9,666 bases of DNA, taken from assembly GCA_947174175.1 (NCBI GenBank), contig CAMWHW010000020.1, forward strand, positions 1 to 9,666, written 5' to 3'. Below the pieces are notes generated by a model. The model had not been told where the DNA came from. It made no database searches and saw only the letters and a program-made list of their open reading frames with translations. Positions 1 to 5,346 of the stretch are shown here, piece after piece (within the stretch, counting starts at the first letter, position 1; every line of letters starts with the position of its first letter). Both the position numbers and the translations under genes were made by a program. This DNA is from an uncultured Clostridia bacterium. GTDB lineage: Bacteria; Bacillota; Clostridia; Christensenellales; Borkfalkiaceae.

Positions 1-1240
1 TATCGGTGTTGTAGTACCTTAAAGCTTGCACGTCGTCTACCAGTTGCGCGCTGGACTCGTTTGCCTTAGCCTGCAACGCGTTGCCGACGTTTACGCTGTC
101 TGTCAGTTCGGCAAGCCGGTTTTTTAAGTCTCCCGCCAGCTGATTATTTTGAATGTTCATTTCCGTAGACATTGCGTCGATTGCGTTGCTGATTTTAGAG
201 CAGTTTACGTAAATGCTGTTCTGCAAGGCGGTGAACCCGCGCTCTAACGTGAAGCAAATCGACTTGATTGCCGCCCTTATGGAGTTTTCCAGTCGCTCGG
301 TCTGCAACTCGCGGTCTACAAGTTGTAACGCTTCTTTTATGTTGTCCGCGCGTCGGGTTTCAAGCTGATATATCACAAGGTCAAGGTGTTGCCAGTCGCG
401 CTCGTCCAAGAGGGGAGTGAACTGCTCCGTCATCGCTTTATGATAAACGTTGCAACTTTCAACTAACGGGAAAATAGTTGCGTTTCTTTCGTTTAGAACT
501 GTACGTGCCTCTTCGCGGAGTGCGGGTAACTTTTCAAGTAATTTATTAAATTCTTCTTTTGCGGCTTTGCGTTCGGCGGCTATGCGCGTAGTTTCCGCAT
601 TGCGCTCTTCGGAAACTCTATCCGCTTCCGCCTCACGTTCTTTTTGCAATTTTTCTAAATAATCATTTAGTCTTTTCTTTGCCCATTTTTTATATTTTAA
701 ATTCGATATGCCATATCCCATAAAACACATTGCCGTAATAAATAATGCAATGCCAGGTATTAAACAAAATAGAATTCCGGCACCAACGCTAGCTGAATCG
801 CTATATGATTGATTACATTGTATAATAGAACACGTAAAACCGATAATAAGAGCTGCACAGACGGCAAAGCAAGCTGCAAAAATTATAAAATCTTTTCTTG
901 CATGTCTATGGTAATCTGTGATGTCATTATTACAAGACCGGGATTCTTTGTCACCAATATACCGTTCATTTATCTCATTTTCTTTTATTCCATCAAGCTT
1001 GTCCTTGTATTCGTTTCGCAGCTTGGTTTCCAAGCCGTCGCCGCAAATATATTCGGCGTATTCAACGGGGTCTTCCGTGTCGCAGCGTGCGCCTGCCCGC
1101 ATAGCGATATTATTCAGTTTTTCATAACATTCCTCGTCTGCACGTTGCGCCTTGTCGTGTTCGACGGATATTGCCGACAGTCCGCCGCGCAAAGCGTATA
1201 AACTGCCCAAAACGTCCGGGTTTGCCTTTTCAAGTTCCAT
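1..1240 (-). CDS. Membrane-hairpin coiled-coil protein of unknown function (partial, 3' end outside window)
   Basis: The reverse strand is open without a stop from an ATG at 1240-1238 to base 1 (413 codons seen). The start has a strong AAAGGAG at 1254-1248, 7 nt upstream. The protein has a soluble N-terminal part (1-115) and two hydrophobic segments (about 118-141 and 152-177) separated by a short loop. Basic residues on both outer sides (HRHARK before, KYKKWAKKR after) suggest that both ends are cytosolic. A charged coiled coil (about 185-255, rich in Glu, Lys, Arg, Ala) follows, then a helical C-terminal region (260-413) with a motif near 290-312 (LETRRADNIKEALQLVDRE). From memory, that motif and the 'KANESSAQLVDDV' stretch near 392-404 resemble uncharacterised Firmicutes membrane proteins in which the latter lies close to the C terminus, so little may be missing. 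No enzymatic motif was seen. The middle of the gene is much more AT-rich than its ends. Reality of the gene is nearly certain; its function is unknown. Confidence 0.88.
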   Translation of the reverse strand, partial: MELEKANPDVLGSLYALRGGLSAISVEHDKAQRADEECYEKLNNIAMRAGARCDTEDPVEYAEYICGDGLETKLRNEYKDKLDGIKENEINERYIGDKESRSCNNDITDYHRHARKDFIIFAACFAVCAALIIGFTCSIIQCNQSYSDSASVGAGILFCLIPGIALFITAMCFMGYGISNLKYKKWAKKRLNDYLEKLQKEREAEADRVSEERNAETTRIAAERKAAKEEFNKLLEKLPALREEARTVLNERNATIFPLVESCNVYHKAMTEQFTPLLDERDWQHLDLVIYQLETRRADNIKEALQLVDRELQTERLENSIRAAIKSICFTLERGFTALQNSIYVNCSKISNAIDAMSTEMNIQNNQLAGDLKNRLAELTDSVNVGNALQAKANESSAQLVDDVQALRYYNTD

Positions 1241-1270
1241 AATTTTTCTCCTTTGATTTTGTTTATAAAT

Positions 1271-1299
1271 AAAAAAATGCGCCTCAATTAAGAGACGCA
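1271..1299 (-). terminator. Intrinsic terminator between the structured RNA and the membrane-protein start
   Basis: On the reverse strand, TGCGTCTC (1299-1292) and GAGGCGCA (1285-1278) form an 8-bp stem with one G-U pair and a 6-nt loop. Seven T residues follow (1277-1271). There is no T-run in the opposite direction, so it acts on minus-strand transcripts. It ends only 30 nt before the ATG at 1240. Transcripts from the 1514 promoter must therefore read through it to express the membrane protein. Confidence 0.8.
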
Positions 1300-1371
1300 C
1301 CCCTATTTTAAGCAAATCTCCTAATTGCTGCTAAACAAAATCATTGGGTGAGTTCCGCGTAAAACGTACGG

Positions 1372-1429
1372 TATTACCAAATAATATCGGAGAATTGCCG
1401 ATAGGCATTTCTTATATTATTTGGTAATA
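1372..1429. repeat. Perfect 16-bp inverted repeat (long stem of the structured RNA)
   Basis: The arms 1372-1387 and 1414-1429 are perfect reverse complements, and the 26-nt loop contains a further tgcc/ggca pair. The stem is AT-rich and is not followed by a T-run on either strand, so it is not a terminator. It fits as the apical stem of the RNA transcribed from 1514. Confidence 0.75.
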
Positions 1430-1455
1430 TTAATTCAGATTAAAAGGCTACGCGG

Positions 1456-1478
1456 AAAAAACCGCATAAAAAATGCGG
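1456..1478 (-). terminator. Early terminator-like hairpin inside the structured RNA
   Basis: On the reverse strand, CCGCAT (1478-1473) and ATGCGG (1467-1462) form a perfect 6-bp stem with a 5-nt U loop. Six U residues follow (1461-1456). This is the form of a short intrinsic terminator about 59 nt after the predicted +1. It could be an attenuator, or simply a stable side hairpin of the RNA. Its arms can also pair with the second UUCCGC copy or with GCGGAA at 1358-1353, so it may compete with the larger fold. Confidence 0.4.
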
Positions 1479-1520
1479 AAACTCCTTTTACCCAGTATTA
1501 AGATTTTGTTTAGCATATCG

Positions 1521-1549
1521 ATTATACCACTTAACCGTCAAAAATGCAA
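1521..1549 (-). promoter_or_regulatory. Sigma-A-type extended -10 promoter for the structured RNA
   Basis: On the reverse strand, TTGCAT (1549-1544) is followed after exactly 17 bp by TATAAT (1526-1521). TGG directly precedes the -10, which makes an extended -10 element. The -35 is weak (TTG only), but the -10 is perfect. The predicted +1 is G1514, which is the first base of the 13-bp closing stem of the RNA. That agreement supports both calls. Confidence 0.7.
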
Positions 1550-1588
1550 CATGTTTTTTTGAAACAGCATACAAAGAGGAAACGAGCC

Positions 1589-1837
1589 TTATTTGCCGTT
1601 TCGCAGTTTGTTCGTGATTCGTTCGTGGCGTTCGATAACGTCCGCCATAACGTTGTGTTTTTCGGCGGGCGGAGGGGCGGTTCGCATCTCCGCAGCGCCG
1701 TCGGTCGGCGCATTGAACTGCGGTGCGCTAAATTCGTTTTCCGAAAGCTGTGCGGAGGGAGTGCCGTTCTGCGCGGAGGACATACCGCCGAGCAGCTTCA
1801 AAAGATTAAAAAGAGCAAAATTTTCCGTGAAATGCAT
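1589..1837 (-). CDS. Small hypothetical protein (82 aa)
   Basis: The reverse frame from ATG 1837 encodes 82 residues whose codon choice (GAC, AAC, GCG, GGC, GAA, CGC) matches the clear genes of the window. This favours it over the overlapping frames on either strand. The N terminus (about 6-18) could form a short amphipathic helix. Residues 20-57 are a Ser/Ala/Pro-rich linker, and the C terminus (60-82) is a charged helix containing VMADVIERHERITNKL. An AAGGAG sits almost against the ATG (1 nt gap), which is too close for an ideal ribosome binding site; M19 is an alternative start. A TATAAT (1850-1845) ends 7 nt before the ATG but has no good -35. No known family is recognised. The gene lies on the same strand as, and upstream of, the structured-RNA promoter. 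Confidence 0.5.
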   Translation of the reverse strand: MHFTENFALFNLLKLLGGMSSAQNGTPSAQLSENEFSAPQFNAPTDGAAEMRTAPPPAEKHNVMADVIERHERITNKLRNGK

Positions 1838-1867
1838 TCTCCTTATTATATTTTTTGGATAAATTCA

Positions 1868-1891
1868 GCCGTTTTTTATTGCGTAAACGGC
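1868..1891. promoter_or_regulatory. 7-bp inverted repeat over the -35 of the exported-protein promoter (possible operator)
   Basis: gccgttt (1868-1874) and aaacggc (1885-1891) are perfect reverse complements separated by 10 bp. The -35 hexamer TTGCGT (1879-1884) lies in the spacer. No T-run follows on either strand, so it does not look like a terminator. A symmetric site over a -35 is typical of a repressor operator, but no regulator is identified. Confidence 0.35.
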
Positions 1892-1907
1892 GTTATTGTT
1901 GTATAAT
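1879..1907 (+). promoter_or_regulatory. Sigma-A-type promoter of the exported propeller protein
   Basis: TTGCGT (1879-1884), a 17-bp spacer and a perfect TATAAT (1902-1907). The predicted start is near 1914, leaving a leader of about 35 nt before the ATG at 1949. Confidence 0.6.
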
Positions 1908-1948
1908 GACAAGGTATAGCAAGTCGTATAGGCTTTTTTGGAGATCAT

Positions 1949-4237
1949 ATGAGTAAACGGTTTACTAAAATTATATGCACGGCGGTTGCGGCAATTTCCG
2001 CAACGGCTCTGGCTTTTGCACCTGCCTGCGCCGTAAACTGGGCGGGCGTTGCCGAAAAGGATAACTCCGCGTACGTCGAAGGCACCAACGGCGGCTTCGT
2101 TGCCGAAACGGGCGACTACGTTTATTTCATAAACGGCAAGACGAAGAACACCGACGCAAACAAGTTCGGCACCGTCGTAAAGGGCGCAATCAAGAGAATC
2201 AAAAAGACCGACCTGGACGCGGGCAATCTTGCCAAGTGCGACACGGTGGTTCCGTCCGTTTATTATTCGGGCAACACCAACGCGGGTCTGTATATCTACG
2301 ACGGCTATCTTTATTACACTACGCCCACGACTCAGAAGAACGCAGACGGCGTGGTGCTCAATTCCAACCTCGACTTCAAGCGCACCAAGCTCGACGGCAC
2401 GGATACGACCAACGGATATATCTGGCAGAGCTCGGACAACGCGGTTGACTACCGTTACGTAAAGGTGGGCGACACGGTTTATATTCTGTACGCGATAAGC
2501 GAAAACCTTTACGGCACTTCGGTAACCAACGTTCACTCCGTAAACTGCACGACCAAGGAAAACAAAATTCTTGCGTACAACGTTTCGGACTACGCTTTCG
2601 ACACGGTTGACCCCGAAAACCCCTACGTTTACTACACGATGAACGTTCCCCAGTTTCTGGGCGAAAGCTCCAACTACAAGTATAACCAGCTTTACAGGGT
2701 AAGGGCGGACGTCACCGAGTCGCCCCGCACCTACGATTTCAGCGAAATCGAGGACTACGACGCCGAAAAGGACCCCGTATATATCAACTACGGCGATTAC
2801 GTTTTCGACGGTATCGGCTGGCTCAACTACAAGTCGGGCAGGCTTTCACAGCTCAATTACGCGTACGGCAGCGAAAAAGAGTATACTTTCGATAACTCCG
2901 ACTACACATATGATATTCAGTGGTATAAGGACGGCGTGCTTTACTACACGCGCAAGGGCACTGAAAGTTCAAGTCTTACCAGCCTTTTCAAACTGACGCT
3001 TTCGGACGTCGACAAGGACGGCGACGGCAAGGTTGACGCGACCTGGGACGCTATCGAGGAGAACAAGAAGCAGGCTGACCCCGCTTTGAAAAATCTGCTT
3101 ATCCGCGGTTCGGACACAACCGAATACGAATTCATTGAGATGGACGGCAATACCTATGCGATAAGCACGGGTTCGGGCGGCATCGTAAAGAGCCTCGTAA
3201 AGGACGAAGTCGTGGAAGAGGGCTTCCCCATGTCCGCGGACACGTCGGCAACCATTCTTGCCATAAGGGAAGAGCACGGTCATACCAATCTGTATTATTC
3301 TGCGACTGGCGGCAGCGGCTACACGATAAACCGCATTGCAATCGACGGCGTGGAAGACGATTACAGAAAGCTTTCCACTTCTCTGGAACCCGACCTGACC
3401 TACCGCAGCGTAAAGGTGCTTAATCTGGACGCGTGCAGCGACTGGTACAAGCCCGAGTTCGTGGGCAACAAGCTGTTCTTTGCAAGCGAAACCGCCGGTA
3501 TGTCCGAGTACAACTATATAATGGTTTGCGACCTCGAAGGCGCGGACGGCGTTATGACCAACAAGGAAGTCAAGGCGCTCAACGACAAGTTTGAGGCTGT
3601 GACCGACAAGATAGGTGAGTACGACGGGGAGAAGAACGCTGACGGCACCGCCGCTTACGAAGGACTTACCGACGCGCTGAGATACGTTTACTACACTGGC
3701 GACACTGAATATATAGACGAGCTTATTCAGGCTTATATCGACGTTCTGGGCAAGGATAAAGAATACGCTTATTCGGAAGCTTCCGTAAAGATCGTCAAGG
3801 ACTATCTTGCCGTGGAAGGCGACTGGGCGGACTATAAGGACGACTATAAGGAAATCAACGGCAAAAAGGTTTACGCAAATTCGCGCGATTATTACTACGC
3901 GGTGATTGGCGAAATGACCGAAAGCGATTCCGACGCGGTTGCAAGCTACTTCAAGGGCGAGTACATGAAGGAATACCCCGTTGACAACAGCACCTGGTAC
4001 GAGAAGCTGTCCACGGGCGAAAAGGTTGGCTTTATAATAGGTATGTGCGCGGCTGGTCTGCTTGTAATAGGCGGCGCGGTATGGCTGACTATCTACCTCG
4101 TAAAGCGCGCAAAGAACAAGGGCGAAACCGACCACGAGAAGGCGTTTAAGGTGGATATCACCGACGACAAGAGCGTTGACGTTTACGGCGACGGTGAAGG
4201 CGTTGACGGCGCCGACGGCAACGGTTTGAGCGACTGA
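1949..4237 (+). CDS. Exported, membrane-anchored propeller-like protein (DUF5050-like repeats)
   Basis: 762 residues. The ATG at 1949 has GGAG (1940-1943) 5 nt upstream. Residues 1-28 look like a signal peptide (KR, then a long Ala-rich hydrophobic core). The sequence APAC before C27 is a poor lipobox, so lipidation is possible but doubtful. Residues about 40-550 repeat short beta-strand units such as YVYFINGK, GYLYYTT, GVLYYTRKG, TNLYYSATGG and INRIAIDG, often with a basic residue and LDG. From memory this resembles DUF5050-type beta-propeller blades. D355-x-D357-x-D359-G360 is a calcium-loop motif. Residues about 555-690 look helical. A single membrane segment (693-718) is followed by KRAKNK and an acidic, Gly/Asp-rich cytosolic tail of 44 residues. 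A surface sensor or adhesin-like role is inference; no enzymatic motif was seen. It is monocistronic, with its own promoter and terminator. Confidence 0.88.
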   Translation: MSKRFTKIICTAVAAISATALAFAPACAVNWAGVAEKDNSAYVEGTNGGFVAETGDYVYFINGKTKNTDANKFGTVVKGAIKRIKKTDLDAGNLAKCDTVVPSVYYSGNTNAGLYIYDGYLYYTTPTTQKNADGVVLNSNLDFKRTKLDGTDTTNGYIWQSSDNAVDYRYVKVGDTVYILYAISENLYGTSVTNVHSVNCTTKENKILAYNVSDYAFDTVDPENPYVYYTMNVPQFLGESSNYKYNQLYRVRADVTESPRTYDFSEIEDYDAEKDPVYINYGDYVFDGIGWLNYKSGRLSQLNYAYGSEKEYTFDNSDYTYDIQWYKDGVLYYTRKGTESSSLTSLFKLTLSDVDKDGDGKVDATWDAIEENKKQADPALKNLLIRGSDTTEYEFIEMDGNTYAISTGSGGIVKSLVKDEVVEEGFPMSADTSATILAIREEHGHTNLYYSATGGSGYTINRIAIDGVEDDYRKLSTSLEPDLTYRSVKVLNLDACSDWYKPEFVGNKLFFASETAGMSEYNYIMVCDLEGADGVMTNKEVKALNDKFEAVTDKIGEYDGEKNADGTAAYEGLTDALRYVYYTGDTEYIDELIQAYIDVLGKDKEYAYSEASVKIVKDYLAVEGDWADYKDDYKEINGKKVYANSRDYYYAVIGEMTESDSDAVASYFKGEYMKEYPVDNSTWYEKLSTGEKVGFIIGMCAAGLLVIGGAVWLTIYLVKRAKNKGETDHEKAFKVDITDDKSVDVYGDGEGVDGADGNGLSD

Positions 4238-4255
4238 AATTTTAAATAAATTGTG

Positions 4256-4292
4256 CGGGCGAACGCGATTAAGCGGGTCGCCCGATTTTTTT
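4256..4292 (+). terminator. Intrinsic terminator after the exported propeller protein
   Basis: CGGGCGA (4256-4262) pairs with TCGCCCG (4278-4284), with an inner CGC/GCG pairing in the loop. Seven T residues follow (4286-4292). It starts 19 bp after the stop codon. Confidence 0.85.
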
Positions 4293-4345
4293 GCGATTTT
4301 CGTAAATATTTTTGCAAAAAACGCTAAAATAATTTATTAAAACAG

Positions 4346-4374
4346 TTTACAAACTTTTTAAATACTAATATAAT
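4346..4374 (+). promoter_or_regulatory. Strong sigma-A-type promoter of the zinc-ribbon protein
   Basis: TTTACA (4346-4351), a 17-bp spacer and TATAAT (4369-4374): 11 of 12 consensus positions. The expected start is about 4381, giving a 56-nt leader. The region upstream is very AT-rich and could serve as an UP element. Confidence 0.75.
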
Positions 4375-4436
4375 GTTACAGCGAAGAAAGAACGGAAAAA
4401 CAAATCAGCTTGCCGTTCGGTCAAGGGGAATTTACT

Positions 4437-4928
4437 ATGAATAAATATATAAAATGTCCGAGGTGCGAACTCAATTTTATAATTGAAGGTAAGCAGGAAT
4501 ATTGCGACGTGTGCATCGCGGAGATGAAGGGCAATAAGCTTGAATTTGCAGACCTGGAAGACGAGGAGCTGGAAGCAGAGCTTGAAAACGAATCTATGGA
4601 GCTGTGCCCCGTATGCGGCATTAACAATATGCGTTTCGGCGAAAGTATGTGCGAAGCGTGCAAAAAGCAGTCCGAATACGAGGAAGATATAGTCGAGGAC
4701 GACGAGCAGGACGAGGAATGGAAGAGCTACCTTACCGAGGATACGGAGGACTTGTCGCTTGACGAGGAGGAGCTTGCTGAGGAGCTTGCGGAAGTGGGTG
4801 AAGAGGAAGAGGAATACGCCGAAGAAGAGGACGATTTCTTTGACGACGATATTGATTCCCTCGACGAGCTTGGCGACGACGATGACGACGATGATGACGA
4901 CGAGGACGATGACGACGACTTGTTCTGA
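4437..4928 (+). CDS. Double zinc-ribbon protein with long poly-acidic tail
   Basis: 163 residues from ATG 4437, chosen because AAGGGG (4423-4428) lies 8 nt upstream; an earlier in-frame TTG (4410) has no such site. Two CxxC-x(n)-CxxC modules are visible: C7/C10 with C23/C26, and C57/C60 with C72/C75. Each should bind one zinc ion. Between them lies an acidic Leu/Glu helix (about 36-55). The last 86 residues hold about 53 Asp or Glu and end in nine Asp, one Glu, five Asp and then Leu-Phe. Zinc ribbons with acidic tails occur in proteins that touch transcription, translation or DNA-processing complexes. The tail also recalls the RNA polymerase delta subunit or the acidic SSB C-terminal tip, but the N terminus matches neither. 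No family is recognised; function unknown. It is monocistronic. Confidence 0.88.
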   Translation: MNKYIKCPRCELNFIIEGKQEYCDVCIAEMKGNKLEFADLEDEELEAELENESMELCPVCGINNMRFGESMCEACKKQSEYEEDIVEDDEQDEEWKSYLTEDTEDLSLDEEELAEELAEVGEEEEEYAEEEDDFFDDDIDSLDELGDDDDDDDDDEDDDDDLF

Positions 4929-4953
4929 ATAAAAATTTTGAAAAGTTTTAAAA

Positions 4954-4992
4954 GCCCCGCGCTAGGTCAGTGCGGGGCCTTTCTTATTTTTT
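4954..4992 (+). terminator. Intrinsic terminator after the zinc-ribbon gene
   Basis: GCCCCGC (4954-4960) pairs with GCGGGGC (4972-4978) around an 11-nt loop, followed by a T-rich tail to 4992. The tail overlaps the proposed -35 of the veg promoter. Confidence 0.85.
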
Positions 4993-5018
4993 ACGGCAAC
5001 GGGCGCAATGAATAAAAT
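4990..5018 (+). promoter_or_regulatory. Probable sigma-A-type promoter of veg
   Basis: TTTACG (4990-4995), a 17-bp spacer and TAAAAT (5013-5018). The expected start is near 5025. This lies after the in-frame TTG at 5018 and so supports ATG 5045 as the start of veg. Confidence 0.45.
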
Positions 5019-5044
5019 TGGTAAATTTCGGGAAAAATGTAAAT

Positions 5045-5296
5045 ATGATTAAACCCGAAATAACTATCAATTCAATTAAACAAAACATACGCGACTGCTA
5101 CAAAAAGGCGGTCACGGTAAAACTCAACCTGGGCAGAAACAAGTTCGTCACTTTCCCCGCAACTCTGTCGGGCATCTATTCGTCCATATTTACGGTCGAG
5201 CCGTTCGATAAAAATTTCCTGGGCAAGACTGCGTATTCCTATTCGGAAATAATGTGCGGAAAGGTGTTTATAACTTTGGCGGAAAAGCGCGCATAA
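5045..5296 (+). CDS. veg: Veg family protein
   Basis: 83 residues from ATG 5045, close to the roughly 86 of Bacillus Veg. An upstream TTG (5018) would add nine residues but lies before the likely transcription start. GGGA at 5030-5033 is the only ribosome-binding-like site and is weak and distant (11 nt). Family features are visible: an N-terminal IKQNIRD helix, the KLNLGRNKFVTFPATLSGIY strand region, a YSSIFTVEP segment and the conserved AYSYSEIMCGKVFITL end (Bacillus: SYSYADILTETVELTF). Veg is a small beta-rich protein; in Bacillus it has been linked to biofilm gene control through SinR. Its place just upstream of sporulation and ispE genes is conserved in Firmicutes. No terminator separates it from the next gene, so some read-through is likely. 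Confidence 0.88.
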   Translation: MIKPEITINSIKQNIRDCYKKAVTVKLNLGRNKFVTFPATLSGIYSSIFTVEPFDKNFLGKTAYSYSEIMCGKVFITLAEKRA

Positions 5297-5319
5297 TCTT
5301 TAAATCGTCAACATATTAT
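5291..5319 (+). promoter_or_regulatory. Putative sigma-E (mother-cell) promoter of the SipL-like gene
   Basis: GCATAAT (5291-5297) fits the -35 pattern of sporulation sigma-E fully ([GT][AC]ATA[TA][TA]). After 14 bp, CATATTAT (5312-5319) matches 6 of 8 positions of the -10 pattern CATACA[ACT]T. No sigma-A pair is evident in the 50-bp gap. Mother-cell expression of SipL in Clostridioides difficile makes this sensible. Consensus recalled, not searched. Confidence 0.5.
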
Positions 5320-5346
5320 ACCTTGTAACCAAAAAGGAGCTGTGAT

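Larger units (their letters stand above)
1255..1514 (-). repeat. Three copies of an 11-nt motif (two direct, one inverted) around the structured RNA
   Basis: Read on the reverse strand, TAAACAAAATC occurs at 1512-1502 (5' end of the RNA) and again at 1265-1255, immediately before the AAAGGAG of the downstream gene. Its exact complement lies at 1342-1332. The middle copy can thus pair with either outer copy but not with both at once. Copy identity was checked base by base; any regulatory role is inference. Confidence 0.75.
1271..1514 (-). ncRNA. Structured RNA or leader RNA with paired ends, upstream of the membrane-protein gene
   Basis: The predicted transcript starts at 1514, 7 nt after a TATAAT. 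Its first 13 nt (1514-1502, GCUAAACAAAAUC) pair perfectly with 1342-1330. Inside lie UGGGU (1494-1490) with ACCCA (1349-1345), UUCCGCGU (1457-1450) with ACGCGGAA (1360-1353), a small hairpin (1478-1462), and a perfect 16-bp stem (1429-1414 with 1387-1372). The 26-nt loop of that stem holds a further UGCC/GGCA hairpin. The closed domain is 185 nt. About 30 nt later there is an intrinsic terminator (1299-1271). The rod-like fold with a central internal loop (1449-1430 opposite 1371-1361) recalls 6S RNA. The position before a gene recalls an attenuated leader or the RNA part of an RNA-protein pair. I recognise no known riboswitch or T-box motif. The structure is seen directly; the function is inferred. 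Confidence 0.62.

Noticed and set aside
809..1201. Forward open frame of 130 codons
   Set aside because: It lies antisense to the reverse-strand membrane-protein gene, which has a ribosome binding site, an unbroken frame and sensible domains. The forward frame has no ribosome binding site or recognisable protein.
1300..1514. T-box or known metabolite riboswitch before the membrane-protein gene
   Set aside because: No T-box sequence (AGGGUGGNACCGCG) and no recognised c-di-GMP, SAM, cobalamin or ydaO signature could be found by eye.
1330..1514. Miniature transposable element with 13-bp terminal repeats
   Set aside because: No target-site duplication flanks the repeats, and the promoter places +1 exactly on the first repeat base. 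This is better explained by an RNA with paired ends.
1544..1906. Forward open frame of 120 codons
   Set aside because: Antisense to the small 82-aa gene with better codon use. It also runs through the promoter of the exported-protein gene and lacks a ribosome binding site.
2969..4135. Long reverse open frame of 388 codons
   Set aside because: It mirrors the exported propeller gene. It is a by-product of the GC-biased third positions, with no start signals and no family match.
4410..4436. TTG start extending the zinc-ribbon protein by nine residues
   Set aside because: AAGGGG sits 8 nt before the ATG at 4437, and the extra residues would encode the ribosome binding site itself.
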